DNA of 64,000 nucleotides, from contig JAJFVF010000006.1 of NCBI GenBank assembly GCA_021371935.1, positions 168,208 through 232,207 on the forward strand. The letters are read 5' to 3'. Shown piece by piece: positions 55,208 through 64,000 of this stretch (the first letter of the stretch is position 1; the number at the start of each line of letters is the position of its first letter). The notes beneath the pieces are model-generated. The model saw only the letters and a program-made list of their open reading frames with translations, made no database searches and was not told where the DNA came from. Origin of the DNA: a bacterium. GTDB lineage: Bacteria; Armatimonadota; UBA5829. The translations under genes were made by a program, and so were the position numbers.

Positions 55208-55711
55208 TCAGCAACCTCTTAGGTCAAATCTGCAAGCATAACCAGGATCAAATACATATACTATATAGAAATGATTGCGATTCTTGTTACTCCAATTCTT
55301 TGCCATTTCAAGAGCGGGTCTAGGTATTTCAAACTCTAGAACAACAGGATCGCGAGCCCTCAACTTATCCAATTCATCAGGAAACAGGACTTGGATATCA
55401 TACCGTCTGCCAGCGATAGGATTCCAAATTGTCTTATTTGAGTAAAAGCGACGAATTCTGGCTTGGCTTCCCGAATAACTGCGCATTTCACCAACAAAAT
55501 AATCCATGTGATTACTCGCGGCAATGAGCAAACCAAGATCGCTCTTTTTCATCACCAATTTTGTGCCAGCGGGATGCTCGATTCGCAAAAACCGATGGCG
55601 CAATCGCATCAGATTCCAGTCGTGGGAAAATATTCCCCACCAAAGCAAGACAGCAAGGCATACAAAAGCTGCCAGAAAACCAATTTTGAAAAAGGCTCTC
55701 CTTGACCTCAT
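55208..55711 (-). CDS. Membrane-anchored protein with GDYLXXXY-type domain character, unknown
   Basis: 167 aa with one N-terminal TM (~8-27, FLAAFVCLAVLLWWGIF) and a basic soluble part with a beta-rich run (RRYDIQVLFPDELD, PVVLEFEIPRPALEM). No catalytic motif seen. I name no family firmly. Start ATG has only weak ribosome-site support. No neighbour suggests a role. Confidence 0.55.
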   Translation of the reverse strand: MRSRRAFFKIGFLAAFVCLAVLLWWGIFSHDWNLMRLRHRFLRIEHPAGTKLVMKKSDLGLLIAASNHMDYFVGEMRSYSGSQARIRRFYSNKTIWNPIAGRRYDIQVLFPDELDKLRARDPVVLEFEIPRPALEMAKNWSNKNRNHFYIVYVFDPGYACRFDLRGC

Positions 55712-55750
55712 CTAGTGGTGTCCATTCAACCCATCGACTAAGCGCTGCGC

Positions 55751-55780
55751 CCTCACCCCGGTCCTCTCCCCCAGGAGAGA
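55751..55780. repeat. CCTCACCCCGG...GGAGAGAG intergenic hairpin
   Basis: CTCTCC and GGAGAG form a 6-bp stem (55764-55779). Such CCTCACCC(C)GG-type repeats are scattered in many bacterial intergenic regions. It lies between the unknown membrane protein start and gatB. Confidence 0.5.
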
Positions 55781-55812
55781 GTTCTGTTTGGCTATCAGCT
55801 TTCCACTTTCCA

Positions 55813-57264
55813 CTAGGACTGCAGTTTGTCCTTTAATATCTTGTTTACGACGCCAGGGTTGGCTTTCCCTTTGCTCTCTCTCATCACCTGGCCGACGAAG
55901 AAGCCAATGAGCTTTTCCTCGCCGCCCTTGAACCGTTCGACTTCCTTAGGGTGGGCTGCAATCACTTTGTCTATCGCGGCTTCTATTGCGCCGGTATCGG
56001 TAACCTGCTCAAGGCTCTTTTCCTTGACTATATAGGCGGCCTGCTTGCCGGTAGTAAACATATCCTCGAAGACTGTTTTGGCAATGTTGCGATTAATTGT
56101 TCCCGCGTCGATAAGATCGAGCATGCCGCAGATATGACCCGGAGTCAGCTTCGTGTCGGCAATGGATGTGCCGGTTGCATTTATCAGGCGAAGAAATTCA
56201 CCCGTGATCCAGTTGGCAACGGCTTTTGGATCATTCGAGCACTCGGCGCAGTTATCATAAAAATCTGCAAGCTCGGGTGAATCGGCCAATACCTCAGCAT
56301 CCGCCACGGACAGGCCATACTGATCTTCAAACCGCTTTATCTTTGCCAAAGGCAGTTCGGGCAGTTCCGAACGGAGTTTTTCGACCCATTCATTACTGAA
56401 GATCATCGGAACGAGGTCGGGCTCGGGGAAATAGCGATATTCCTGCTCGACCTCTTTGCTGCGCATTGCGGCAGTGACACCGCGCGCATCGTCCCATCGA
56501 CGGGTTTCCTGGACAACCTTGTCTCCCCGACGCAGTGTCTTCTCCTGGCGCTTGATCTCGTAGTCGACACCCATATAGACCGCGCGGAATGAGTTGAGGT
56601 TTTTGATCTCGGTCTTTGTCCCGAACTCGACCTGACCCTTAGGCTTGATGGAGATATTGGGTTCGCATCGCATGCTGCCCTCTTCCATCTTGACATCCGA
56701 GACTCCCAGGTAAAGCAATATCTGGCGCAGACGCTGCAGATATTCTCTGGCTTCCTCAGCCGATTCGATCTGATCCAGGCCGGCAGGAGGCGGATTGAGT
56801 GTGACTATCTCCATAAGAGGCATGCTGGAGCGATTATAATCGACCAGGCTCTTGCCGCCTTCAATGTGCAGCAGCTTACCCGCATCTTCTTCCATATGGA
56901 CCCGGCGGATGGCGATCTTCTTATGCTTGCCGCCGGCAAATATCTCCACATAACCGTTCGCGCCCAGAGGGTTATCATACTGCGATATCTGATAGTTCTT
57001 GGGCAGGTCGGGATAATAATAATTCTTCCTGTGGAAGATGCACTGCGGCGCGATGGTGCAGTTCAGAGCCAGTGCGGCCTTGGCCATATACTCGATCGCG
57101 CGCTCATTGACCACCGGCAGGCTCCCAGGCAGACCCAGACACACCGGGCAGCACCGCGTATTCGGCTCGCCGCCGAAGTCGACTTTGCATCCGCAGAACA
57201 TCTTTGATTTGGTCTGGAGTTCGACATGGACCTCCATACCAATTACAGGCTCGTATTCAACCAT
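55813..57264 (-). CDS. gatB: Aspartyl/glutamyl-tRNA amidotransferase subunit B
   Basis: 483 aa, normal length. Catalytic cradle N-terminus (YEPVIGMEVHVELQTKSKMFCGC, with zinc-type cysteines C-x-C and CCPVC), kinase-like core (EEDAGKLLH, DYNRSSMPLMEIVT, EGSMRCEPNIS), and a C-terminal YqeY-type helical domain (~385-483). With GatA/GatC it converts Glu-tRNA-Gln or Asp-tRNA-Asn. Start ATG has GGGG upstream. It is separated from gatA by a four-helix-bundle gene. Confidence 0.97.
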   Translation of the reverse strand: MVEYEPVIGMEVHVELQTKSKMFCGCKVDFGGEPNTRCCPVCLGLPGSLPVVNERAIEYMAKAALALNCTIAPQCIFHRKNYYYPDLPKNYQISQYDNPLGANGYVEIFAGGKHKKIAIRRVHMEEDAGKLLHIEGGKSLVDYNRSSMPLMEIVTLNPPPAGLDQIESAEEAREYLQRLRQILLYLGVSDVKMEEGSMRCEPNISIKPKGQVEFGTKTEIKNLNSFRAVYMGVDYEIKRQEKTLRRGDKVVQETRRWDDARGVTAAMRSKEVEQEYRYFPEPDLVPMIFSNEWVEKLRSELPELPLAKIKRFEDQYGLSVADAEVLADSPELADFYDNCAECSNDPKAVANWITGEFLRLINATGTSIADTKLTPGHICGMLDLIDAGTINRNIAKTVFEDMFTTGKQAAYIVKEKSLEQVTDTGAIEAAIDKVIAAHPKEVERFKGGEEKLIGFFVGQVMRESKGKANPGVVNKILKDKLQS

Positions 57265-57279
57265 AAAAACCCCGACTGA

Positions 57280-57327
57280 TTTAGTATTTTGGATTTTATA
57301 TTTAGTATTTCTAGTATTTAGATTGGG
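57280..57327. repeat. AT-rich tract between the four-helix gene and gatB
   Basis: Contains TTAGTATTTT, TTAGTATTTC and CTAGTATTTAGATTG in near-tandem. On the minus strand it supplies the last codons and TAG stop of the four-helix gene. A close copy codes the linker of the fused radical SAM protein (51675-51712). Confidence 0.6.
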
Positions 57328-57673
57328 TGGTGCGGGTTGTTTTGATCGACGCGATCATTATCGAGGTCAGTTCTCTCGCCTCCTGCATAAGAACGCTCAA
57401 GTTCTCATGCCTGCATACCCCGCCATCGATCAACAGCTCCATCCAGTATAAAGCCTCGTCGGCCTCTTCGGCTACCACACCCAGCTTGGCAATAAAGTCC
57501 GCCTTCGACCTTGCCAGGCATGCGCTTCGATAGTTAGCGCCCACGGATGTTCCACACCTTATCAACTGCCTGCTGATGACACCCATTTCCGTCGTACGCG
57601 GCAGACCCTGCACAGTTTTGATGACGCCCAAAGCAAACAGCTTCGTGCGTCGTTTCATGTCAGCGGCTTCCAT
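57311..57673 (-). CDS. Four-helix-bundle protein (23S rRNA IVS/Avd-like family)
   Basis: 120 aa, entirely helical. Sequence RTTEMGVISRQLIRCGTSVGANYRSACLARSKADFIAKLGVVAEEADEALYW (shown in pieces: SRQLIRCGTSVGANY, SKADFIAKLGVV, EADEALYWMELLID) is that of the four-helix bundle family first seen in 23S rRNA intervening sequences. ATG 57673 has GGAGG 10 nt upstream. It sits between gatA and gatB on the same strand (72 bp and 46 bp gaps). The final codons TQSKY and the stop come from the AT-rich tract. Role unknown; possibly a nucleic-acid binder. Confidence 0.88.
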   Translation of the reverse strand: MEAADMKRRTKLFALGVIKTVQGLPRTTEMGVISRQLIRCGTSVGANYRSACLARSKADFIAKLGVVAEEADEALYWMELLIDGGVCRHENLSVLMQEARELTSIMIASIKTTRTTQSKY

Positions 57674-57745
57674 GCCTCTAATGCCTCCTGCTATGCCGCC
57701 AACTGCATTTACTACGCACGGCAATACTAATTAAATTATGCTGTA

Positions 57746-59215
57746 TCAGCCGTCAATAACCGGCTTCTTTCGATGATAGTCCGTATTGCACTCGAACGTA
57801 TATGCTACGCGCAAAAGTGTCTGCTCATCCAGACCCCTGCCCATTATCTGCATACCTATCGGCATTCCATCCTTGAATCCGCACGGTATCGAAAGGGCGG
57901 GGATCCCAGCGAGGTTTACGGGAATTGTGCACACATCCGCCAGCTTCATTTCAAACGGATCGTCCACCAGTTCGCCTATGCCGAACGCTACTCTTGGTGA
58001 CGTCGGCGTAATTAACACATCGAACTCCTCGAAAGCCTTCTCGAAATCCTGTCTGAGCAGAGTGCGCACCTTTTGCGCTTTAAGATAATATGCATCATAA
58101 TATCCTGCAGACAGGGCATAGGTGCCGATCATTATTCTCTGTTTGACCTCAGGGCCGAACCCTTCCTGACGAGTCCGCTGAAACATAGAGATGGTATCTT
58201 TCGACTTTGCGCTGCGCAGACCGTAGCGCACACCATCGAACCTGGCAAGGTTGGACGAACACTCAGCCGGAGCGATTATATAATAGACTGGCAGGCCATA
58301 GTCCACACTTGGCATGCTGGTCTCTTTGTGCTCCGCTCCCAGACCGGCAAGCAGTTCCACAGCACCGCGAATTGCTTTTTCTACGTCAGGATCGGTTCCT
58401 TTCCCGAAGAACTCTTTGGGCACGCCTATCTTGAGACCCTTGACATCCTCCACAAGCGACTTAGTGAAATCCGGGGTCTCCACATCAAGCGATGTCGAGT
58501 CACGGCAGTCCCTGCCCGATATCGCGTTCATAACCAGGGCGCAGTCCGTCACATCCTTGGTAAGCGGTCCAATCTGATCGAGCGACGATGCAAATGCGAT
58601 AAGTCCATATCGTGAGACCCGGCCATACGTCGGCTTCATACCGACCACTCCACAGAACGATGCAGGCTGTCTGATTGACCCGCCCGTATCCGAGCCGAGT
58701 GCGAAAGCACATTCATCAGCCGCTACTGCAGCAGCAGAACCGCCGCTCGAGCCGCCCGGCACTCTGTTCAAATCCCATGGGTTATGGGTTACAAAAAAGC
58801 CTGAATTCTCAGTCGAGGAACCCATAGCAAACTCATCGAGGTTGGTCTTGCCCAGAGTGGTGACACCCGCTTGGACAAGGCGCTCCACAACGGTGGCGTC
58901 ATACACCGGCTTGTAGTTATATAAAATTTTTGAAGAGCAGGTCGTCAGAATCCCGCGAGTGCTCATATTGTCTTTAATAGCGCCGGGAACACCCGCAAGC
59001 GCACCAAGTTTCTCACCACGAGCTATCGCCTCGTCCACGGCCTTTGCCTGCTCAAGAGTCAGTTCGGAAGTGGTGGTGACGTATGACTTCACCTTGTCAT
59101 CAACACAGCCTATCCGCTGGATATAGCTCTCAGCTGCCTCGACGGCGCTGACCTGCTTCTTTGCGATCAGGTCGGCTATCTCATGCGCAGTCAGTTCATA
59201 TAATTTATCCGCCAT
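57746..59215 (-). CDS. gatA: Aspartyl/glutamyl-tRNA amidotransferase subunit A
   Basis: 489 aa amidase. Ser-cisSer-Lys triad: Lys in GAIKDNM (~81), cis-Ser and nucleophile Ser in [11 protein letters not shown] and [15 protein letters not shown]. All motifs intact and full length. Generates ammonia from glutamine for GatB. It starts 2 nt after gatC and is followed by the four-helix gene 72 bp downstream. Part of the predicted gatCAB transcript. Confidence 0.97.
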   Translation of the reverse strand: MADKLYELTAHEIADLIAKKQVSAVEAAESYIQRIGCVDDKVKSYVTTTSELTLEQAKAVDEAIARGEKLGALAGVPGAIKDNMSTRGILTTCSSKILYNYKPVYDATVVERLVQAGVTTLGKTNLDEFAMGSSTENSGFFVTHNPWDLNRVPGGSSGGSAAAVAADECAFALGSDTGGSIRQPASFCGVVGMKPTYGRVSRYGLIAFASSLDQIGPLTKDVTDCALVMNAISGRDCRDSTSLDVETPDFTKSLVEDVKGLKIGVPKEFFGKGTDPDVEKAIRGAVELLAGLGAEHKETSMPSVDYGLPVYYIIAPAECSSNLARFDGVRYGLRSAKSKDTISMFQRTRQEGFGPEVKQRIMIGTYALSAGYYDAYYLKAQKVRTLLRQDFEKAFEEFDVLITPTSPRVAFGIGELVDDPFEMKLADVCTIPVNLAGIPALSIPCGFKDGMPIGMQIMGRGLDEQTLLRVAYTFECNTDYHRKKPVIDG

Positions 59216-59217
59216 TG

Positions 59218-59508
59218 TTATGTCTCCACCACCCTCGGCACCACGAAGCAGTTTTCCGCCACCTGAGGACCGTTCGATACGACATCCTGAGCGGAAAGCG
59301 ATGGTCTGACCTCATCCTTGCGGAAAACATTTGAGACGGGGATGACGTGTGAGGTCGGTTCGACATCGTCGGTGTTGATTTCCTGCAGTGTCTGGAAATT
59401 TTCCAGCAGGCGGTTTATATGTCCTGTGAGCTTGTCCTTTTCTTCTTCCGAAAGCTCCAGCCGGGAGAGATAAGCGACGCTCTCTATGTCTTTTTTTGTG
59501 AGCTGCAA
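59218..59508 (-). CDS. gatC: Aspartyl/glutamyl-tRNA amidotransferase subunit C
   Basis: 96 aa, full GatC ([20 protein letters not shown] at the N-terminus; [10 protein letters not shown] at the end). It wraps GatA and GatB together. TTG start with AGGAG 7 nt upstream. First gene of the operon, behind a good sigma-70-like promoter. 2 nt separate it from gatA. Confidence 0.95.
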   Translation of the reverse strand: MQLTKKDIESVAYLSRLELSEEEKDKLTGHINRLLENFQTLQEINTDDVEPTSHVIPVSNVFRKDEVRPSLSAQDVVSNGPQVAENCFVVPRVVET

Positions 59509-59540
59509 ACCAAATCTCCTAGTTTGAATATGCTTGCCTA

Positions 59541-59569
59541 ATTATAGCATCGTGCCGAACAGCTAACAA
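59541..59569 (-). promoter_or_regulatory. Predicted promoter of gatC-gatA-gatB
   Basis: On the minus strand: -35 TTGTTA (59569-59564), a 17-bp spacer and a perfect -10 TATAAT (59546-59541), about 33 bp before the gatC start. Confidence 0.7.
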
Positions 59570-59617
59570 GTTGTTTGTTCATCCTTAAGTGCTCGCACTT
59601 TGTGAGAAAAAATATGT

Positions 59618-59710
59618 GCCCCAGCATCCTGAGCTTTGTCGAAGGGTGCGGATAAGTGTAATCAGAGGTGAAAATTTACCCGCATGCTTCGACGATGCTC
59701 AGCATGTTCA
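59618..59710. repeat. CATCCTGAGC...GCTCAGCATG imperfect palindrome
   Basis: The left arm has CATCCTGAGCTTTGTCGAAG and the right arm CTTCGACGATGCTCAGCATG, which pair imperfectly over about 25 bp. This is a widespread type of bacterial intergenic repeat. It lies in the 274-bp gap upstream of gatC. Confidence 0.65.
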
Positions 59711-59782
59711 CTTTTACTTGCAATTTGTGAGCTGTTACGTTCATCCGTATAGGCTCGGCGGGAGCCTCGCCCTCCCATCAGG

Positions 59783-60817
59783 CTAGAAAAACTTCTTCGC
59801 GATGCTTAGAATGCCTTGGCTCCATGGCACACGGTGAGATATGCCGCTGGTATTTTCAAAACTGTTCAAGTTGTCCAGATACCACTTGTAGTTGCGGATG
59901 AGGGCATCTTTATTGGAATACTTGGGCGAGAACCCGAGTGTGTTTTGCGCTTTCTCTATGGAGACAAAAGAATCGGTCGAGGCAGTATCATAGACCCATT
60001 TGTATAACGGCGAAAGCTTGAGTTTTTCCAGCAGCTTAAGGATTGCCACAGCCGGACCTGCAGGGAAACACTTGATCTGCTTGCCGAAACCGGCGCAGTC
60101 GAGCACTGCCTGGAAGTCTGCTTTCATCGTCTCATACTCAGCCGCTCCGATGTTGAATACATCATTGACCTGTTCGCAAGGCAGAGTCAAGCTCGCCCAT
60201 ATTGCATCGCAAAGGTCCTCCACATCCAAAAGCTGATATCTGTTCTTGCCATCTCCCAGCAGTGGAAAGCCCCTGCCGTCCTTCGCCCAATCATATAGCA
60301 GCGCGAACACACCAAGACGCTCTGGACCAATAAACGACTTGGGACGGATTATCGGCACGCACATCTCCCTGCTGCGATATTCGCCACACACAGCTTCGGC
60401 CTCTATCTTGGCCTGACCATAGTCTCCCACACCGATAAGCTGGTCATTCTCGTAGATGGGATGATGGTCCGGGACGCCGTAGACAGCCGTGGACGATATC
60501 TGAACCACCCGCTCAACACCCAGCTTCGATGCAGCTTCCAGTACATTTCTTGTGCCGTCTATGTCGGTGGAATATATATCCTCTTTGCTATACAGAGGCA
60601 GAGCGGCTGCGCAGTGAACGACATGTGTGCAGCTCTTCATCGTCAGCTCGACCATATCGCTCTTGCGTATATCATCGAGTATCCATGTAATCTGATCCGC
60701 CTCGGGATAATCAAACGGGGCAATATCATAGGATACGACTTCGCAGTTATTCCTCAATAGATAGCGAATTAAGTTGATCCCAAGAAAACCGGACCCGCCG
60801 GTAACGAATACTTTCAT
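59783..60817 (-). CDS. NAD-dependent epimerase/dehydratase (extended SDR)
   Basis: 344 aa. Rossmann motif GGSGFLG at the N-terminus, the DDIR acidic loop, CAAALP, catalytic Tyr-Lys in GDYGQAK preceded by Ser/Thr in ISSTAVYG, all as in extended SDR epimerases (UDP-galactose 4-epimerase or similar). The substrate is a nucleotide sugar or related hydroxy compound, not determinable. No close operon partner; the AEC transporter gene ends 67 bp upstream on the same strand. Confidence 0.88.
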   Translation of the reverse strand: MKVFVTGGSGFLGINLIRYLLRNNCEVVSYDIAPFDYPEADQITWILDDIRKSDMVELTMKSCTHVVHCAAALPLYSKEDIYSTDIDGTRNVLEAASKLGVERVVQISSTAVYGVPDHHPIYENDQLIGVGDYGQAKIEAEAVCGEYRSREMCVPIIRPKSFIGPERLGVFALLYDWAKDGRGFPLLGDGKNRYQLLDVEDLCDAIWASLTLPCEQVNDVFNIGAAEYETMKADFQAVLDCAGFGKQIKCFPAGPAVAILKLLEKLKLSPLYKWVYDTASTDSFVSIEKAQNTLGFSPKYSNKDALIRNYKWYLDNLNSFENTSGISHRVPWSQGILSIAKKFF

Positions 60818-60884
60818 AATATACTCTCTCGTGGTTTTTTTCTGCTAGAGTAATACTAACACGTTTATAAGTGGGTGACCAATG

Positions 60885-61796
60885 TCAATGCACAATCATC
60901 AGCACAATCGGGATCGTTACCACGCTTATAAGTGTGCCCAGTGCGATTGCCGCAGCCACGAACGCTCCATTTGCACCGTATCTCGACGCAATCACACCCG
61001 ACACCACAGCCGCAGGCATTGCGCCAAGAGTCGCGCCCACCTGATACACTGTTCCTTTGACACCCGCAAGATGCATAACCAATATAACAAGTGCAGGCAA
61101 GAGCGCCAGTTTCAGCGTCACTGCTGCCGCAAGCGCCCCAGGAAACTGCCTCACAGAATATGTCGAAAGGTTCAGTCCAATAGCTATCATCACAAGCGGC
61201 ACAGTCGCAGCGGATAAATATTGCAGCGAGGACATAACTAAATCGGGTATGTGAACCGTCCGTAATACCAAAGCAAGCAGTGTGCCGAACAACAGTGGCG
61301 TCTTAAGGAATCCCAGCATGCTCTGCCACTCGAATGCCGAACCTGTGCAGTTCTCCACCACAATTATGCCGACCGTGCACAATACGACCATCATCCCGAA
61401 TGCGTCCATCAACACAGCAGACGGCATGGCATGAACATTCCCTGCAAATGCAGCGTTGACCACCGGATATCCCAGAAAACCCGTGTTTCCAAATGCCGAA
61501 ACAAGCATCAACCCACCAGTGGTCCGACGGTCGAGCCTTAGAGCGCGGGCAATAAGATATGCCAGAGCCATCACGACCATCTCAGCGGCAAAAAACAGAA
61601 ATGGCGCTTTTGCCATATCCATATTCAGCGGCTTGCCATGGATCGCCAATATAACAAACGCCGGCATGGTAAAGTTAATAACTAATGAGGTAATCAGCGG
61701 TGCGTCCTTATGACTCAAGACGCCTATTTTCTTTGCACTGTAGCCGATAAGGAGCAGAATGAAGATCGATGCCACTGTTAATAATGTATTATCCAC
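60885..61796 (-). CDS. AEC family transporter (auxin efflux carrier type)
   Basis: 303 aa, about ten TM helices in two five-helix repeats. Family features: INFTMPAFVILAI, GNTGFLGYPV, and C-terminal GATLGAMPAAVVSGVIASRYG. Bacterial AEC proteins move small organic anions such as malonate or lactate. GTG start with AGGA 7 nt upstream. The substrate is unknown. The sigma-propeller gene ends 120 bp upstream on the same strand. Confidence 0.85.
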   Translation of the reverse strand: MDNTLLTVASIFILLLIGYSAKKIGVLSHKDAPLITSLVINFTMPAFVILAIHGKPLNMDMAKAPFLFFAAEMVVMALAYLIARALRLDRRTTGGLMLVSAFGNTGFLGYPVVNAAFAGNVHAMPSAVLMDAFGMMVVLCTVGIIVVENCTGSAFEWQSMLGFLKTPLLFGTLLALVLRTVHIPDLVMSSLQYLSAATVPLVMIAIGLNLSTYSVRQFPGALAAAVTLKLALLPALVILVMHLAGVKGTVYQVGATLGAMPAAVVSGVIASRYGANGAFVAAAIALGTLISVVTIPIVLMIVH

Positions 61797-61915
61797 GTAT
61801 AATTCCTAGTGAGATGACAAATGAACCCTCGCAATAGCATCGGATAGGATAATAATATCACGGCGTGCAACGAACCGCAAGCCGTGATTGACAGATAACA
61901 CAACCGGAAGCAAAC

Positions 61916-63631
61916 TTATGTCACTGGTTTGCCGGCTTCATTACCAATACGACTCTGGACCACCCATGGATGCGCCTCTTTGTTCGTTCGCGAACTGCCT
62001 GCAAGCATCAACGTGCCAGTAGGATCAAAAGCAATTGCCGGTTCGCCAAGAGCGCCCTTTGAATAGACGGCTTTCTGAAGCCAGGTCTTTCCGCTATCAC
62101 GACTAAACGTTACCCAGACCTCCACGGCGGCATCATCTCTCCTTACCTCCTGCGCCAGTGCCATTACTTTGCCGAATGATGCGAACTGCAGGCTGTTACT
62201 GTAATAAGGCTTTGCGATATCGAGCGCCTTGACAAGTAATGGCTCGGGCTTTTCGGGCAGCGGGTATATCGTCAATCCTGAGTTGTCGGGATACTCCTGC
62301 GGCTTCCATACCCTATGATTCCAAGTCTGGCCTCCATCACTGCTTTGGCCTGTCCAAACTCTCTGTGTCAATGCACCTTCAGGCACTTCTGAATCTTGCA
62401 CTGCTGTGATATGCTCTTGCCAGTGTACGGCGCCTGATACTTCACCCGTAGGCACCCATTTGCCAAGGACTTCACGCCATGCGACATATATCCTGCCGCC
62501 GGAGGCTAACCCAGCGACATCGTGTATTTGACCATCACCCCGATACGGTGAATTGAGCCATCTCCATGAAAAGCCGCAATCCGAACTGCGGATCATATCA
62601 ACACGATAACCGCAATAGGGCACAGCCGATGGATATACCATGTAGAGATCGCTACCTGAGCTAAATAAAGAAGGCCGACCTATCATTCCCATGCGAAGTC
62701 TCGGATGCAGGCTCCAGTTTATTGTGTCCTCGGACGAATACAGATCGGCATGTCCGGCAAATTGTTGAGTAACAAAGAAAAGCTTGTCACCCGCCACGCA
62801 TGCACTCATAAGCTGAAGATAATCGGGATTATACCGCATTTCATCGCTGCCTTTCGGCAACTCCAGCTTATGAGGCTCAGACCAGTTCTCTCCATCCGTA
62901 CTCTCCGATAGCCAGAACCAGAACGGTCCATCATATGGCTCCCACTGCACGCCGTCCTGCCAAATAAGCACCCAGTGATCCTTGAAATAGACCAACTGTG
63001 GCCTTGTTGTATGGATTGGCGTGCTCTTTTCAAGCACAACATGATAGTCCTCCGGCAGGGCGAACTCTTTGAGGTGTTGCATTACCATACCAGTCATCTC
63101 CTTTTTGAGCCGCGCTCGCGCGTCATGCAGCCGACGTTTGACAGTACCTTCGGGCACTTGCAGCAATCGTGCACATTCTTTTATCGAGTAGCCCTCCATA
63201 TAGAATAGCGAAACGATATCCGCTTGAACCTCAGTCAGGGTGGACATAGCCTCCCGGATGCGATCGGTGCCCTCGTGAACAGGAGTTGTATCTGCTGCAA
63301 GTTCTGCCTCAGGCAGTGGAACCTCATGGTTGTTGCGCCGGGTGTAATCGCGAATAAGTTGTTTTGCTTTATTTCTAGCGATCCCGCACACCCATGGTCC
63401 GAACCTTGACGGGTCATTGAGATCATGCAGCCGTCGATATGCCGTGATGAAGCTCTCCTGGATAACGTCCAGCGCCGCATCCCTATCGGCAAGGACCGCG
63501 AAAGCCACTGCGTAAACGGCTCGCTGGAACCGCTTTACCAGCGCATCGAAAGCGACGACCTCACCACCTGCCGCCATCTCGACCAACCGCTCATCTGCTG
63601 TCTCATGTAAAGAGTTTATAACCCGGTGCAT
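61916..63631 (-). CDS. ECF sigma factor fused to a BNR-repeat (sialidase-like) propeller
   Basis: 571 aa, one uninterrupted frame. Residues ~20-95 are sigma region 2 (FDALVKRFQRAVYAVAF, ALDVIQESFITAYRRLHDL, FGPWVCGIARNKAKQLIRDY). Residues ~115-175 are region 4 (LTEVQADIVSLFYMEGYSIKECARLLQVPEGTVKRRL, shown as two pieces here for length: EGYSIKECARLLQVPEG, TVKRRLHDARARLKK). From ~190 onward come four Asp-box repeats, STDGENW, SSDCGFSW, SSDGGQTW and SRDSGKTW, of a sialidase-like beta-propeller. No signal peptide or TM lies between, so the propeller is in the cytoplasm. Sialidase catalytic residues are not evident, so it is a likely binding module. The start ATG 63631 has GAGGT 7 nt upstream. No anti-sigma gene is adjacent. 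Confidence 0.85.
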   Translation of the reverse strand: MHRVINSLHETADERLVEMAAGGEVVAFDALVKRFQRAVYAVAFAVLADRDAALDVIQESFITAYRRLHDLNDPSRFGPWVCGIARNKAKQLIRDYTRRNNHEVPLPEAELAADTTPVHEGTDRIREAMSTLTEVQADIVSLFYMEGYSIKECARLLQVPEGTVKRRLHDARARLKKEMTGMVMQHLKEFALPEDYHVVLEKSTPIHTTRPQLVYFKDHWVLIWQDGVQWEPYDGPFWFWLSESTDGENWSEPHKLELPKGSDEMRYNPDYLQLMSACVAGDKLFFVTQQFAGHADLYSSEDTINWSLHPRLRMGMIGRPSLFSSGSDLYMVYPSAVPYCGYRVDMIRSSDCGFSWRWLNSPYRGDGQIHDVAGLASGGRIYVAWREVLGKWVPTGEVSGAVHWQEHITAVQDSEVPEGALTQRVWTGQSSDGGQTWNHRVWKPQEYPDNSGLTIYPLPEKPEPLLVKALDIAKPYYSNSLQFASFGKVMALAQEVRRDDAAVEVWVTFSRDSGKTWLQKAVYSKGALGEPAIAFDPTGTLMLAGSSRTNKEAHPWVVQSRIGNEAGKPVT

Positions 63632-63903
63632 GTTGCAAACCTCATACTGCATTCTACCGCGCGGCATTGCTCGGTATCAATGACATGTTGCAAATGGAGT
63701 CCAGGAAGTTCGGTGCGATCGAATGGAAGAGAAGGATTTTGTTGTTTCAGCAGCAGTTAAATGCAATCAAGCTCTCGATGAAAATCAAAGCCGCTGCCGA
63801 AACTGCCGTATCAGGCAAGGAATCGCATGTCCTGAGGTAATTGCGAAAGCCTTATCACTGTCATTCCGAGCGGATGCGAGATACCGTCTTGCCTGTCAAT
63901 TTT

Positions 63904-64000
63904 TTACGCTGGCACTTCAAACGAGGTGCCGGTTTTTAGTACTCCATATGCGATTGCCAGCAATTTTCTCATGCACGCCCCAATGGCACTCATTTTACAA
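63904..64000 (-). mobile_element. IS110-family transposase, C-terminal end (cut by window edge)
   Basis: The minus strand encodes KMSAIGACMRKLLAIAYGVL then KTGTSFEVPA and a TAA stop. The ACMRKLL...AYGVLKTG block is the conserved C-terminus of IS110/IS116/IS902 transposases. Only ~31 residues are inside the window, so completeness is unknown. A GTCATTCCGAGC fragment lies just beyond its 3' end. The gap 63632-63903 has no supported gene. Confidence 0.75.

Overview
The window is about 64 kb of densely coding bacterial chromosome: 47 protein genes, one transposase fragment at the right edge, and no rRNA, tRNA, prophage or CRISPR array that I can see. Lineage is an inference. Signal-peptide and beta-barrel proteins point to a diderm envelope. 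Rex, GatCAB, a fused TIGR03960/DUF2344-type radical SAM protein beside rng-rplU-rpmA, many UROD-like and TIM-barrel sugar isomerases, and scattered glycoside hydrolases fit an Armatimonadota-like free-living heterotroph better than Proteobacteria. Confidence in the phylum is only moderate.

Layout. 1-4.1 kb (+): an overlapping operon of an unknown protein, a D-2-hydroxyacid dehydrogenase, a GH36 alpha-galactosidase and an esterase. 4.2-8.5 kb (-): a very large M50 membrane protease, the NADH sensor Rex with a likely autoregulatory site, and an FG-GAP lipoprotein. 8.6-12.6 kb (+): a DinG-type helicase, a PD-(D/E)XK-like protein and a GNAT acetyltransferase. 12.6-22.3 kb (-): a FIST sensor, a PAS/GAF/GGDEF/EAL protein, a TMTC-like membrane glycosyltransferase with TPRs, and a heterodimeric ABC exporter. 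22.6-28.9 kb (-): proB, obg, a small membrane protein and dnaE. 29.2-31.5 kb (+): a uronate isomerase-like gene and a sugar isomerase behind a promoter carrying a LacI-type operator. 31.5-35.2 kb: envelope and unknown proteins, a transglutaminase and comFC. 35.2-45.3 kb: GH2 and GH38 mannosidase-like enzymes, a UROD-like protein, an M50-CBS protease and an MFS transporter. 45.5-53.5 kb (-): a lipoprotein/secretin-like pair, rpmA, rplU, rng and the fused radical SAM protein. 53.6-61.8 kb (-): creatininase-like, TIM-barrel and unknown genes, then gatC-gatA-(four-helix protein)-gatB, an epimerase and an AEC transporter. 61.9-64 kb: an ECF sigma factor fused to a BNR propeller, then an IS110-like transposase end.

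The theme is core information processing mixed with carbohydrate use: three glycoside hydrolases with different predicted specificities, uronate and sugar isomerases, epimerases and efflux or uptake carriers. The most unusual items are the cytoplasmic ECF sigma-BNR propeller fusion, a CTAG-bounded double-hairpin element (two copies) whose ends supply the stop codons of neighbouring genes, an AT-rich tract captured in frame in a fused radical SAM protein, and a four-helix-bundle gene inside the gatCAB operon. Many start codons were moved from the longest open frame to a downstream ATG/GTG/TTG with a clear Shine-Dalgarno sequence; the reason is given in each entry.
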